A DNA stretch of 64,000 nt from Ligilactobacillus salivarius DSM 20555 = ATCC 11741 (GTDB taxonomy: Bacteria; Bacillota; Bacilli; Lactobacillales; Lactobacillaceae). Shown here one piece after another: positions 35,738 through 45,036 of the stretch. The notes under the pieces were generated by a model that saw nothing but the letters and a program-made list of their open reading frames with translations, was not told where the DNA came from and did not search any database. The stretch lies in NCBI RefSeq assembly GCF_001435955.1, contig NZ_AYYT01000003.1, positions 1 through 64,000 on the forward strand, written 5' to 3'. Made by a program: the position numbers and the translations under genes. Positions within the stretch are counted from its first letter, which is position 1. Every line of letters begins with the position of its first letter.

Positions 35738-36883
35738 ATGACTTTACAAGAAAATGAATTAATAAAAATCCGAAGAGATCTTCATCAAATACCAGAAATC
35801 GGTTTGGAGGAATATGAAACTTCTGATTATTTGTTAAAAATAATTAACGGCTTACCACAAGAGAATTTAGAGATAAAAAGATGGAAGACAGCTATCTTGG
35901 TTCATCTTAATGGTGAAAATAAGAATTATACCATAGGTTATAGAACTGATATTGATGGATTACCAGTTGAGGAAAAAACAGGTTTGCCATTTTCATCAAA
36001 GCATGAAGGAAGGATGCATGCATGTGGACACGATATTCATATGACGGTTGCTTTAGGTGTATTAAGTTATTTTGCTAGTCATCGTCCTAAATATAATATG
36101 ACATTTATTTTCCAACCTGCGGAAGAAAATGCAAGTGGTGGAATGAAACTTTATCAAAGTGGTGAATTAGACGAATGGATGCCAGATGAAATCTATGCAT
36201 TACATGATAATCCACAACTTCCTGCTGGTACAATTGGTTGTCGTAAAGGTACTTTGTTTGCAGGTACATGTGAAATACATGTGAAATTTATTGGTAAAAG
36301 TGGGCATGCTGCATATCCACATCAAGCTAATGATATGGTAGTTGCAGGAGCTCAATTCGTTAACCAAATTCAAACTATTGTAAGTAGAAATGTCGATCCA
36401 ATTCAATCAGGTGTAGTTACTTTAGGTCATTTTTCTGCAGGAACAACAGGAAATGTAATTTCTGGTGTTTGTCAAATAGATGGAACAATCAGAGCTTTAA
36501 CTCAAGAAAATAATTTGCTTATTCAAAAGCGTGTACGTACAATTGCTGAAGGAATAGCACATAGTTTTGATTGTGAATTGGAAATCGATTTACATCAAGG
36601 CGGGTATTATCCTGTTGAAAATGATGATAATACAACAGAAGCTTTCATTAATTATATGAAAAATGAAGATGATGTAGATTTTGTTGAAACATTACCTGCG
36701 ATGACAGGGGAAGACTTTGGCTATTTAATTTCAAAAATTCCAGGAACAATGTTTTGGTTAGGAGTAGATAGTCCTTATTCTCTACATTCTGAATATTTAG
36801 CACCTAAAGAAGAAGCAATTATGTTAGGTGTAAATGCAATCACAGGTTATCTTAAAAATAGACAAGAAAGCTTAAATAAATAG
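35738..36883 (+). CDS. dapL: N-acetyldiaminopimelate deacetylase
   Basis: The enzyme removes the acetyl group from N-acetyl-LL-diaminopimelate. This 381-residue M20D peptidase-family protein has MHACGHDIHMTVALG and QPAEENASGG as metal-site motifs, plus a late LHSEYLAP. Its place after cbpB and dapH and before an MscS gene mirrors B. subtilis ykuL-ykuQ-ykuR-ykuT. The symbol follows Bacillus usage; dapL is also used elsewhere for an unrelated aminotransferase. Confidence 0.92.
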   Translation: MTLQENELIKIRRDLHQIPEIGLEEYETSDYLLKIINGLPQENLEIKRWKTAILVHLNGENKNYTIGYRTDIDGLPVEEKTGLPFSSKHEGRMHACGHDIHMTVALGVLSYFASHRPKYNMTFIFQPAEENASGGMKLYQSGELDEWMPDEIYALHDNPQLPAGTIGCRKGTLFAGTCEIHVKFIGKSGHAAYPHQANDMVVAGAQFVNQIQTIVSRNVDPIQSGVVTLGHFSAGTTGNVISGVCQIDGTIRALTQENNLLIQKRVRTIAEGIAHSFDCELEIDLHQGGYYPVENDDNTTEAFINYMKNEDDVDFVETLPAMTGEDFGYLISKIPGTMFWLGVDSPYSLHSEYLAPKEEAIMLGVNAITGYLKNRQESLNK

Positions 36884-36915
36884 ATGTATTTTGAATGTGT
36901 CTTTTATTCATAAAA

Positions 36916-36964
36916 ATATACCCCGTAGTTACTTAGATTTTTATCTAATAATTACGGGGTATTT
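36916..36964. terminator. Bidirectional terminator between dapL and the MscS gene
   Basis: A thirteen-base-pair stem (36918-36930 with 36950-36962, core taccccgta/tacggggta) has an inner extension agat/atct. Confidence 0.88.
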
Positions 36965-36979
36965 GCTATATATAATTGA

Positions 36980-37870
36980 TTACTTAGCTGATAGATTAAT
37001 AGGAGAAATAGGCATCTCTAAACCAGCTTGTTTTAAAGCCTCTAAATATTTTGCGAGAAATGCCCTTTGAACAGGAGCTTGGGCACCATTTTTAGTAAAA
37101 ATAATTACTCTGTAAACAAGACCATTTGGAGTTTCAACTACACCTAAAATTTGCGGTTTTTTGGTAATATCATCAAATTTGGGAGTTAAGGATTTGTTTA
37201 CATTTTGTATAACAGTTTTAATTTTATCAAAGTCTTGGTTAGGCTTAACATGGATATCAATTTGGGCTCGCATATCATTACGTGAAAGATTGCTAACAAT
37301 TGTGATGCTTCGATTAGGTATGTAATGTAGGGTACCATCATAGTCAAGAATTTGTGTCGTTCTTAAACCAAAAGCTGCTACCTTTCCAGAAATAGTCCCG
37401 ATCTTAACGTCATCACCAACTGTAAATTGTTGTTCTAAAAGAATAAAAAATCCAGTAACCACGTCAGTAACAAATCCTTGAGCACCTAAACCTATTGCAA
37501 CACCCATGATTCCAGCACCAGCAATTAAAGAGCCTATTGGAATTCCTAACAAAGATAATACCGCATAAAAATAGAAGAACAAAATAAAATAATGGAAGAT
37601 ATTTTGTGATAATGTGTAAGCTGTATTAATTCTTCCAGGAGACAATGACTCAACTAAACGATTTTTTTTAAAAGCTCGTTTGATAATTTTCTTACCAATA
37701 TAATGAAAAATATAAAATAGCAACGAGACTAACAGCAACAAAATAGTTGTTGTTATAACTTTAGAAAGTAATTCATCCCAATTGAAGTTATCGATATATT
37801 TTTTGAAAATATTAGTATCAGTGCTAACTTTTTTAGTAATGATATTAGATTCCAACCAAAAATTAAGCAA
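36980..37870 (-). CDS. Small-conductance mechanosensitive channel (MscS family, YkuT-like)
   Basis: MscS channels open on membrane stretch and release solutes during osmotic downshift. The roughly 296-residue protein has three membrane segments (about 30-55, 75-95, 98-125), the pore-lining GAGIMGVAIGLGAQGFVTDVV, then the beta domain ILLEQQFTVGDDVKIG and a C-terminal cytoplasmic domain. The ribosome site aaagg touches the ATG at 37879, so I prefer the TTG at 37870. Convergent with dapL. Confidence 0.88.
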   Translation of the reverse strand: MLNFWLESNIITKKVSTDTNIFKKYIDNFNWDELLSKVITTTILLLLVSLLFYIFHYIGKKIIKRAFKKNRLVESLSPGRINTAYTLSQNIFHYFILFFYFYAVLSLLGIPIGSLIAGAGIMGVAIGLGAQGFVTDVVTGFFILLEQQFTVGDDVKIGTISGKVAAFGLRTTQILDYDGTLHYIPNRSITIVSNLSRNDMRAQIDIHVKPNQDFDKIKTVIQNVNKSLTPKFDDITKKPQILGVVETPNGLVYRVIIFTKNGAQAPVQRAFLAKYLEALKQAGLEMPISPINLSAK

Positions 37871-38059
37871 AATTCCCATCCTTTCTGAAAATGACTAAAT
37901 TAAGCATATCAAAAAAAGCAAGAAATTTAAATTGTAAAAATAATGTTGCAAAATTTTTTGTAAAATAATTAATTAATAATGAGAATTAAGAGCAAGATAT
38001 ACAAATGGAGTAAATAATTAGGTACTATATATAGAAAATATTTAATTTAAGGAGGAATT

Positions 38060-38725
38060 ATGAGAAGTATAATAAAAAAAGAATTCACTTTAAGTAATGA
38101 AGAACAGGAGATTTTAGCAAGAGCTTGTCGTATAAAAAAATTCAAGTATGCAGAAACTATTTACAATGAAGTTGATGATCGTACACACTATTACTATTTA
38201 ATAAATGGAAATATTGAAATTACAAAGTTATACGGTGATAGGGAGGTTCCTTTTTATAAAGGTAGGGGAAGATTTTTCCCTAATTTTAGTCAAAATGAAG
38301 AGTTATGTTGTGAAAGAGTAACAGTTGCTTCTAAAATAGCGACTGTATTGGTTATTAAACATGATGTTATGGAGAAATTAGTTAGAGCAGGTAAAGAATT
38401 TTGTAATCTAGTTTGGGATGATATTATTGAGGAACTGGATTTTTTAAAGAGTTTATCTCAAGAAATTGGTAATCGTAATAAACTAGAAGCATTAGATAGG
38501 ACATGTAGACTATATGCAATATTTATAGATGAGAAAGATAAGCATGGACATTATGAATTACCCCGATCATTAAATCAAGAGAAATTATCTAAAATATTAG
38601 GTACTACACGTGTAACAGTTAACAAAAAAATAAAAGAATTAAGACAAAAAAGAGTTCTTCTCCAGAAGGAAAGAAATATGAGAATAGCTAACAAAGCAAT
38701 TGAAGAATTTAAGAAATTCCTATGA
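38060..38725 (+). CDS. Crp/Fnr-family transcriptional regulator
   Basis: The 221-residue protein has an N-terminal cyclic-nucleotide-binding-like beta roll (about residues 20-125), a dimerisation helix, and a C-terminal winged helix with LNQEKLSKILGTTRVTVNKKIKEL. Cysteines occur at about residues 23, 93, 94 and later, but not in the spaced N-terminal cluster of Fnr, so iron-sulphur sensing is not evident. A thiol switch like that of lactobacillar FLP is possible. The ATG at 38060 follows aaggagg. The regulon cannot be told. Confidence 0.88.
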   Translation: MRSIIKKEFTLSNEEQEILARACRIKKFKYAETIYNEVDDRTHYYYLINGNIEITKLYGDREVPFYKGRGRFFPNFSQNEELCCERVTVASKIATVLVIKHDVMEKLVRAGKEFCNLVWDDIIEELDFLKSLSQEIGNRNKLEALDRTCRLYAIFIDEKDKHGHYELPRSLNQEKLSKILGTTRVTVNKKIKELRQKRVLLQKERNMRIANKAIEEFKKFL

Positions 38726-38804
38726 AGATAGGCTTAAATGAGTAAATAGATACATAATTGTGATAAAATATACTGAGTAATTTTATTGACAAGGAAGTTA
38801 ATGA

Positions 38805-40949
38805 ATGAAGATAAAAGATTTTTTTGAAAAGATAAAGGATGACTTTTTAGCCAATTCTAGAATTTTTGGTTCTTGGTTTAAGAAAAAATGGACAAGATAT
38901 CAAGGATGGCGATGGTTAACAATAGTCTTTTTAAGTATATTTTTCTTAATTAGTAGCTATGGAGTTTTTTTAGCCAAAAAGACAAATGTTAGAGGGTTAA
39001 AATCAGCATTACAAACCTCTACTGAGATTTATGATTATAAAGGACAAAAAGCAGGAGCATTATATTCACAAAAAGGGACATGGGTACCTCTTGATAAGAT
39101 ATCTGATAATGTTCAAAATGCTGTCTTATCTACAGAAGATCGTAATTTCTATCATGAGTACGGTTTTTCTATTACTGGTATTGGAAGAGCTACTCTTTTA
39201 TATGCTAAAAACAAGATTTTACACAGAGATTATATAAGTGGCGGTGGTAGTACACTAACGCAACAACTTGTAAAAAATGCATTTCTTTCTCAAGAACAGA
39301 CATTTTCAAGAAAAATTAAAGAAATATTTATTGCTATGCAAGTAGAAAATGATTACTCAAAGAAAGATATTTTAGCAATGTATTTAAATAACGCTTATTT
39401 TGGAAATGGTGTTTGGGGAGTAGAGGATGCAGCTGAGAAATATTTTGGTGTACATGCTAGTGAATTGAGTGTGCCACAAGCAGCTACTTTAGCAGGTATG
39501 TTAAAGAGTCCAACAGCTTATAATCCAATAGATCATCCCCAGGCTTCAAGAGATAGAAGAAATGTAGTTTTGGGATTGATGGAGGATAATAAAAAGTTAA
39601 GCGCAGAACAAGTTAGTCAGTATCAAGCAACTCCAATGACAACAAATGATAACTATCAATATACATCTAGTTATAGATATCCATATTATTTTGATGCAGT
39701 TATTAACGAAGCGATGAATAGGTATGGGCTAAGCGAAACAGATATTATGAATAGAGGATATAAAATATATACATCCTTGAATCAAAATTATCAAAATGAA
39801 ATGCAAGATGATTTTGCTGACAGTAGTTTATTCCCATATAATGCAGAAGATGGAACTAAAGCACAAGGGGCATCTATTGCTATTAATCCTCAAAATGGGG
39901 GTGTAGCTGCAGTTGTAGGTGGAAGAGAAGGAACTCATGTATTTAGAGGGTATAATCGTGGTACACAATTAGTAAGATCGCCAGGATCAACGATAAAACC
40001 TCTAGCTGTATATACCCCAGCTCTTCAGTCAGGATATCATTATGATACTGATGTAAAAGATGAATTAAAGGCATATGGTAAAGATAAGTATGAGCCTCAT
40101 AACTGGAATGACGTGTACTCTGGAGAAATTCCTATGTACCAGGCCCTAGCTGAAAGTAAAAATACTTCTGCTGTATGGCTATTAAATAAAATTGGAGTTT
40201 CTAAAGGTTATAAGTCTGTCGAAAAATTTGGAATAAAGTTAACTTCAGATGATGAAAATCTAAGTTTAGCATTAGGTGGCTTGAAGAAGGGAGTTTCGCC
40301 TTATCAAATGGCCAATGCTTATACAGCCTTTGCAAATGGAGGAAAATTATATACTGCTCATTTTATTACAAAGATAGTCGATGCACAGGGCAAAGTGATT
40401 GTGGATAATACAGAGAATGATTCTAAAAAAATAATGACTAAAAAAATTGCCAATGAGATGACTAGTATGATGATGGATGTATATAGAACAGGTGGGACAG
40501 GTCAATCTGCTAGTCCAAGTGGATATACGATTGCTGGGAAAACTGGTTCTACCGAAAGTTTAACAGCATCTAATAGTTCAAATGAAAACGATCATTGGTA
40601 TATAGGATATACACCTGATGTAGTAGTAGCAACTTGGGTAGGTTTTGATTCTACTAAGTATTCGTTAAGTGAAGAAGGCATTAGAGGTGGAGCAAGTCTA
40701 TTTAAGAATGAAATGGAAGGTATTTTGCCTCATACTGCTGGAAATACGTTTACTGTTAAACCAGCTTCAACTATGGTAGCCCAAGAAAGTGGAGCTTCTT
40801 CGAGTTCATCAAATGTATGGGATACATTTAGAAAAGCAGGTGAAACATTAGATGATTCATTCTCTAAATCAGCATCTGATTGGGGAAGTAAGGCTTCATC
40901 TTTGTTTGATCAAGGAAAACAAAAATTACAAGAATGGTTTGGACAATAA
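38805..40949 (+). CDS. pbp2A: Class A penicillin-binding protein (PBP1A/2A family)
   Basis: This bifunctional enzyme polymerises and cross-links peptidoglycan at the outer membrane face. The 714-residue protein has one membrane anchor (about 35-55), a GT51 transglycosylase domain with STEDRNFYHEYGFS and GGGSTLTQQLVKNAF, and a transpeptidase domain with the SxxK in SPGSTIKPLA near residue 395, SKNTSAV and GKTGSTES. A Ser-rich C-terminal tail follows. The ATG at 38805 follows aaggaag. The class is certain, the 2A subtype is by resemblance. Confidence 0.93.
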   Translation: MKIKDFFEKIKDDFLANSRIFGSWFKKKWTRYQGWRWLTIVFLSIFFLISSYGVFLAKKTNVRGLKSALQTSTEIYDYKGQKAGALYSQKGTWVPLDKISDNVQNAVLSTEDRNFYHEYGFSITGIGRATLLYAKNKILHRDYISGGGSTLTQQLVKNAFLSQEQTFSRKIKEIFIAMQVENDYSKKDILAMYLNNAYFGNGVWGVEDAAEKYFGVHASELSVPQAATLAGMLKSPTAYNPIDHPQASRDRRNVVLGLMEDNKKLSAEQVSQYQATPMTTNDNYQYTSSYRYPYYFDAVINEAMNRYGLSETDIMNRGYKIYTSLNQNYQNEMQDDFADSSLFPYNAEDGTKAQGASIAINPQNGGVAAVVGGREGTHVFRGYNRGTQLVRSPGSTIKPLAVYTPALQSGYHYDTDVKDELKAYGKDKYEPHNWNDVYSGEIPMYQALAESKNTSAVWLLNKIGVSKGYKSVEKFGIKLTSDDENLSLALGGLKKGVSPYQMANAYTAFANGGKLYTAHFITKIVDAQGKVIVDNTENDSKKIMTKKIANEMTSMMMDVYRTGGTGQSASPSGYTIAGKTGSTESLTASNSSNENDHWYIGYTPDVVVATWVGFDSTKYSLSEEGIRGGASLFKNEMEGILPHTAGNTFTVKPASTMVAQESGASSSSSNVWDTFRKAGETLDDSFSKSASDWGSKASSLFDQGKQKLQEWFGQ

Positions 40950-40994
40950 GAATATATGTTAAAATAAGAACATAAAGGTTTTGGAGGAATTATT

Positions 40995-41339
40995 ATGATA
41001 AATGTTTATGATACAGCTAATCAATTAGAAAAAGATTTACGTGAATCACAAGAATACAAAGATTTACAAGCAGTTGTTGCTAAAGTTAAAGCAGATGATG
41101 CTACTTTTGCAGTTTATAAGAAATTAAGAGAAGCACAAAAAACTTTACAAGAACAACAAATGCAAGGAACACTTGACGAAAAAGTGATGAAATCATTACA
41201 AGAAATTAGTCAAGAAGCTTCTCAATATCCACTAATGATGGAATTGATGGAAAAAGAACGTGCCATCAGTGTTTTGATTGATGATTTGAATAAAATAATT
41301 TTTAAACCTTTAAGTGAAGTATATGATATAGAAGGTTAA
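40995..41339 (+). CDS. YlbF/YmcA/YheA-family protein (UPF0342)
   Basis: This 114-residue, helical, charged protein (MINVYDTANQLEKDLRES) belongs to the YheA group of the YlbF/YmcA superfamily. The YlbF, YmcA and YaaT members form a complex affecting RNase Y in B. subtilis, but YheA itself has no established role. The next gene is yhaM, an exoribonuclease, an adjacency also close to that in Bacillus. The ATG at 40995 follows ttggagga. Confidence 0.9.
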   Translation: MINVYDTANQLEKDLRESQEYKDLQAVVAKVKADDATFAVYKKLREAQKTLQEQQMQGTLDEKVMKSLQEISQEASQYPLMMELMEKERAISVLIDDLNKIIFKPLSEVYDIEG

Positions 41340-41344
41340 GATTT

Positions 41345-41386
41345 AACTCCCATGGAAGCACAGAGTTGCTTAACTGGGAGTTTTTA
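41345..41386 (+). terminator. Terminator between the yheA-like gene and yhaM
   Basis: aactccca (41345-41352) pairs with tgggagtt (41375-41382), with an inner imperfect stem, then TTTTT. Confidence 0.8.
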
Positions 41387-41433
41387 TTTTAAAATAAGTT
41401 TTAGAGAAACATTAAGTGTGAGGAAAAGTAGGA

Positions 41434-42381
41434 ATGGAAGAAAAAAAGTTATTAGATTTTTCAATAAATGAAAATATGGATATTTTTGTTTTGATTAAAA
41501 GTGCTGAAGTAAGAGTGGCGAAAAACGGGAAAAAGTTTATTGCCTTTAATTTTGCTGATAAATCAGGTGAAATAAGTGCTAAATTCTGGAATGCAACTGA
41601 AAAAGAAATCGAAGAATTTAAAGAAGGAAAAGTTGTCAGATTAAAAGGAAAAAGAGAGAATTATCAAGATAATCCGCAAATTAAGATATTTAATTTAAGA
41701 ATTGCTACAGAAAATGAACCTAACAAACCTGAATATTATTTACAAACTGCACCAGAATCAATTAAAAAAATTGAAGAAGAAATTAATAATACATTTTTTG
41801 AAATTACTAATCCTAAATGGAATAGAATAGTGAGATATTTGCTAAATAAATATCATGATAGTTTCTTTTCATTTCCTGCGGCTAAGAAAAATCATCATGC
41901 TTTTTCTGGAGGATTAGCATTTCATACAGTATCTATGTTGAGGTTAGCTAAAGCGATTGCCAAGGAATATGATGTATTAAATGAGTCATTGTTATATGCA
42001 GGAGTTCTTCTTCATGACTTGGGGAAAGTAAAAGAGCTATCTGGACCGATAGCAACTAAATATACACTAGAAGGTAACATGATAGGGCACATTGTAATTG
42101 TTGACGAAGAAATTATAAAAGCGTGTGAGATATTGCAGATAGATTATAATAGCGAAGAAGTAATTTTGCTAAGACATATGATATTATCACACCATGGCTT
42201 GTTAGAATATGGGTCACCGGTCAGACCACATATTATGGAAGCTGAGGTATTACATCAAATCGATCAACTTGATGCATCGATTCAAATGATGAAGAGTTCA
42301 TTAAGTCATACGGAATCTGGTGAATTTTCTGAACGTATTTTTGGCCTTGATGGTCGTAATTTCTATAAACCTAAAGAATAA
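41434..42381 (+). CDS. yhaM: 3'-5' exoribonuclease YhaM
   Basis: YhaM trims RNA 3' ends. The 315-residue protein has an N-terminal OB-fold nucleic-acid-binding domain (about 10-110) and an HD phosphohydrolase domain with HAFSGGLAFHTVSML, LLHDLGKVKEL and HHGLLEYGSP. Convergent with prsA, in the neighbourhood known from Bacillus (yhaM, prsA, hit, ecs). Confidence 0.94.
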   Translation: MEEKKLLDFSINENMDIFVLIKSAEVRVAKNGKKFIAFNFADKSGEISAKFWNATEKEIEEFKEGKVVRLKGKRENYQDNPQIKIFNLRIATENEPNKPEYYLQTAPESIKKIEEEINNTFFEITNPKWNRIVRYLLNKYHDSFFSFPAAKKNHHAFSGGLAFHTVSMLRLAKAIAKEYDVLNESLLYAGVLLHDLGKVKELSGPIATKYTLEGNMIGHIVIVDEEIIKACEILQIDYNSEEVILLRHMILSHHGLLEYGSPVRPHIMEAEVLHQIDQLDASIQMMKSSLSHTESGEFSERIFGLDGRNFYKPKE

Positions 42382-42415
42382 AGATATCAAGTAGATATTA
42401 TTTTTATTAGAAAAT

Positions 42416-42451
42416 AAAAAGGCACATAGTCGAAATTGACTTGTGCCTTTT
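42416..42451. terminator. Bidirectional terminator between yhaM and prsA
   Basis: aaaaaggcacatagtc (42416-42431) pairs with gacttgtgcctttt (42438-42451), with A and T tracts on the two sides. Confidence 0.88.
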
Positions 42452-42454
42452 GTT

Positions 42455-43345
42455 CTATTTAGAACTAGAAGAACTACCTAAGTAGCTAGATAAAATATTT
42501 TGTAAATCTTTATCTTTAATAGATACATTACCCTTCTTTAGAACCTTAGATACAACTGTTTGTAGAGTTGTAGAATCACTCATCTTAGAATCAATGATTT
42601 GTGATTTTAATTCAGAAGTATGATCTGACATTTTACCTTTGCCAGGGTTCTTAATAGAATAAATTACATGGTAACCATATTCTGTTTTTACAGGTTCAGT
42701 TGTAAATGATCCTTGCTTTAATCCAAAAGCAGCTTTCTTAAAAGTACTATCTAATGAAGTATCTGTGTTGTCAAAAGCAGCTAATTTACCGCCATCGTTC
42801 TTAGTAGAAGAGTCAGTAGAATATTTCTTAGCTAATTTCTTGAAGTTAGCGTAACTTCCATCTTCTTTTAATTTATTAATGATGTCTTCAGCAGTACTTT
42901 TCTTTGATACTAAAATATGAGCTACTGTAACTTTAGGTTCATATTCTTTCCATTGAGCTTTTAATTGTTTATTGGTGATTTTTGTATTATCTTTTACAGC
43001 TTCTTTTAAAAGTAAGTTAGAACGAATTTCTTGTTTGAAACTAGATTTAGTCATGTCATTTTGTGCTAAAACAGAATCAAAAGAAGAACCATATTGCTTT
43101 TTGTAAGTATTATATTGTTCGTTAACTTTTTTGTCAGAAACTTTTGAACCATATTCTTTTTCAAGAACTTTATTTAAAATCATTTGTTGAAGAACTTGCT
43201 TACCAGAAGAAGTTTTCTTCATACTACTATAGTATTCACTTTCAGTAATCTTTCCGCCAGATGTTGTAGCTACTGTCTTTGAACAAGCAGCAAGACCGAA
43301 AGTTAAAACAATACCAGATATGGCAACTAACCATTTCTTTTTCAT
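42455..43345 (-). CDS. prsA: PrsA foldase lipoprotein (parvulin-type peptidyl-prolyl isomerase)
   Basis: PrsA helps secreted proteins fold outside the membrane. The 296-residue precursor has a lipoprotein signal, [21 protein letters not shown], with lipobox LAAC, then an N-terminal chaperone region and a PpiC domain ([12 protein letters not shown] to [14 protein letters not shown]). The C-terminus is Ser-rich. I chose the ATG at 43345; five extra codons are open upstream. Ribosome site is weak (atgga). Confidence 0.94.
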
Positions 43346-43464
43346 GATAAATATACACATCCATTCAATTAATTTAAATTAACGATAATAACTATACCAT
43401 AGATATTGAAATGATAGTAAAAAAAACTAAATCTTACAAAAAAATAAAAGAAAAAGTCTAAAAA

Positions 43465-43743
43465 TCAAAGACTATCTAAAGTTTTATTGACTTCTTGAGA
43501 AAAAGTGTCAATTTCAGTTAATAAATTTTCAATAGTATCTGAGGATTCACTAACCTGATCTAATAGTTGCATTACATTAAACAAGACTTTCTTTGAAGCA
43601 AAAGAAACTTGTGAAAGTTCTTTAGATAAGTTTTCATAGTAATCTTTATAGATAAGAAATTCATTTTTAAGAGCTTTTCTATTGTAATAAGCTAATCCAA
43701 CAGCACCCAGAGCAATTGGAATAATAAGTTTTCTTTTTTTCAT
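43465..43743 (-). CDS. YtxH/YhaH-like small membrane-anchored protein
   Basis: The 92-residue protein has an N-terminal hydrophobic segment (LIIPIALGAVGLAYY) and a long amphipathic, probably coiled-coil helix. This is the build of YtxH-domain proteins such as B. subtilis YhaH, found in the same hit-ecs neighbourhood. Function is unknown. It starts three bases after the hit stop codon, so the two are probably co-translated. Confidence 0.78.
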   Translation of the reverse strand: MKKRKLIIPIALGAVGLAYYNRKALKNEFLIYKDYYENLSKELSQVSFASKKVLFNVMQLLDQVSESSDTIENLLTEIDTFSQEVNKTLDSL

Positions 43744-43746
43744 AGA

Positions 43747-44175
43747 TTATTTCTCAACCTTAGAAGCAATTTGATTAGCAATTTCTTGAAGTTTTTTACT
43801 ATCATATTTTGAAGAATTATCATCAAATCTAAGGCCAAATCCTTCTTTTTTACTATAACGAGGAATCAAGTGTATATGAGAATGGAACACAGATTGATAA
43901 GCAACTTCACCGTTATTATTAAGGATGTTAAGGCCTAAAATATTAGGATTAGAATTTTTAATAGCTCTGGCAAGCATTGGAATACGACTAAAAACTTTAG
44001 CAGCTAAATCTGTATCGTATTCATAAATATTAGCTACATGTTTTTTTGGAACTACCAAAGTATGTCCAGGAGTAACTTGTGAAATGTCTAGGAAAGCTAA
44101 TACTTCATCATCTTCATAGACTTTTGTGCTAGGAATTTCACCAGCAATGATTTTACAAAAAATGCAATCTTCCAT
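43747..44175 (-). CDS. hit: HIT-family protein (histidine triad nucleotide hydrolase)
   Basis: The 142-residue protein has the histidine triad FHSHIHLIPRY at about residues 98-108 and the N-terminal CIFCKIIAGEIPS with a zinc-type CxxC. HIT proteins hydrolyse nucleotide phosphoramidates or dinucleoside polyphosphates; the natural substrate is unclear. Divergent from ecsA, as in Bacillus. The ATG at 44175 follows gaaggt. Confidence 0.95.
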   Translation of the reverse strand: MEDCIFCKIIAGEIPSTKVYEDDEVLAFLDISQVTPGHTLVVPKKHVANIYEYDTDLAAKVFSRIPMLARAIKNSNPNILGLNILNNNGEVAYQSVFHSHIHLIPRYSKKEGFGLRFDDNSSKYDSKKLQEIANQIASKVEK

Positions 44176-44295
44176 AAATTTCTACCTTCTTTCAAGTTAA
44201 TCTATCTACAATTATACACCTATTAGGCGATTACTAGACATAATTTTTAACTGCTGCTAAGATGATATTAAATTAAGAAATAGAAGGAATGTAGA

Positions 44296-45036
44296 ATGAC
44301 GTTAAAGGTTAAGAATTTAGTAGGTGGTTATTCCCAAATACCAGTGTTAAAAGGGATTGATTTTAGTGTTGATAATGGCGAATTGGTGGGCTTGATTGGT
44401 CTGAATGGTGCTGGAAAGTCAACGACAATTAATCATATTATAGGGTTATTACATGCTATGAAGGGTTCAATTGAGATAGATGGGATAACTATTGATGAAG
44501 ATGCACAAGCATACAAGAGTAAGATTGCTTATATTCCAGAAACGCCCATTTTATATGATGAATTAACGTTAAAGGAACATATAGAGTTGACGATATTGGC
44601 ATATAATTTAGATAAAGATGAAGCTTGGAAAAAGGCAAATGAGCTATTGGAAATATTTAGGTTACAGAATAAATTGGACTGGTTTCCGGCCAACTTTTCA
44701 AAGGGTATGAAACAAAAGGTAATGATCGTGTGTGCCTTCATTACTAAGGCTAAGCTCTTTATTATCGATGAGCCGTTTTTGGGATTGGATCCATTGGCTA
44801 CAGATGATCTATTAAAGCTCATAGATGACGTTAAAAAGGAAGGATCAGCTGTGTTAATGTCTACGCACGTACTAGGAACGGCCCAAGAGTACTGCGATCG
44901 ATTTGTAATGATCAATCATGGAGAATTGAAGGCAAGTGGGACATTGGAAGAATTACGAGCTCAATTTAATAAGCAAGATGCTTCTCTTTCTGAGATTTAT
45001 TTGAGTTTGACTAAAGGGGAAAAGGCCAATGAATAA
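44296..45036 (+). CDS. ecsA: ABC transporter ATP-binding protein EcsA
   Basis: The 246-residue ATPase has Walker A GLNGAGKST, the signature FSKGMKQK, Walker B KLFIIDEPFLGLD and the switch histidine in STHVLGTA. With EcsB it forms a transporter that in B. subtilis affects protein secretion and regulated membrane proteolysis. Its last eight bases overlap ecsB. Confidence 0.94.
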   Translation: MTLKVKNLVGGYSQIPVLKGIDFSVDNGELVGLIGLNGAGKSTTINHIIGLLHAMKGSIEIDGITIDEDAQAYKSKIAYIPETPILYDELTLKEHIELTILAYNLDKDEAWKKANELLEIFRLQNKLDWFPANFSKGMKQKVMIVCAFITKAKLFIIDEPFLGLDPLATDDLLKLIDDVKKEGSAVLMSTHVLGTAQEYCDRFVMINHGELKASGTLEELRAQFNKQDASLSEIYLSLTKGEKANE

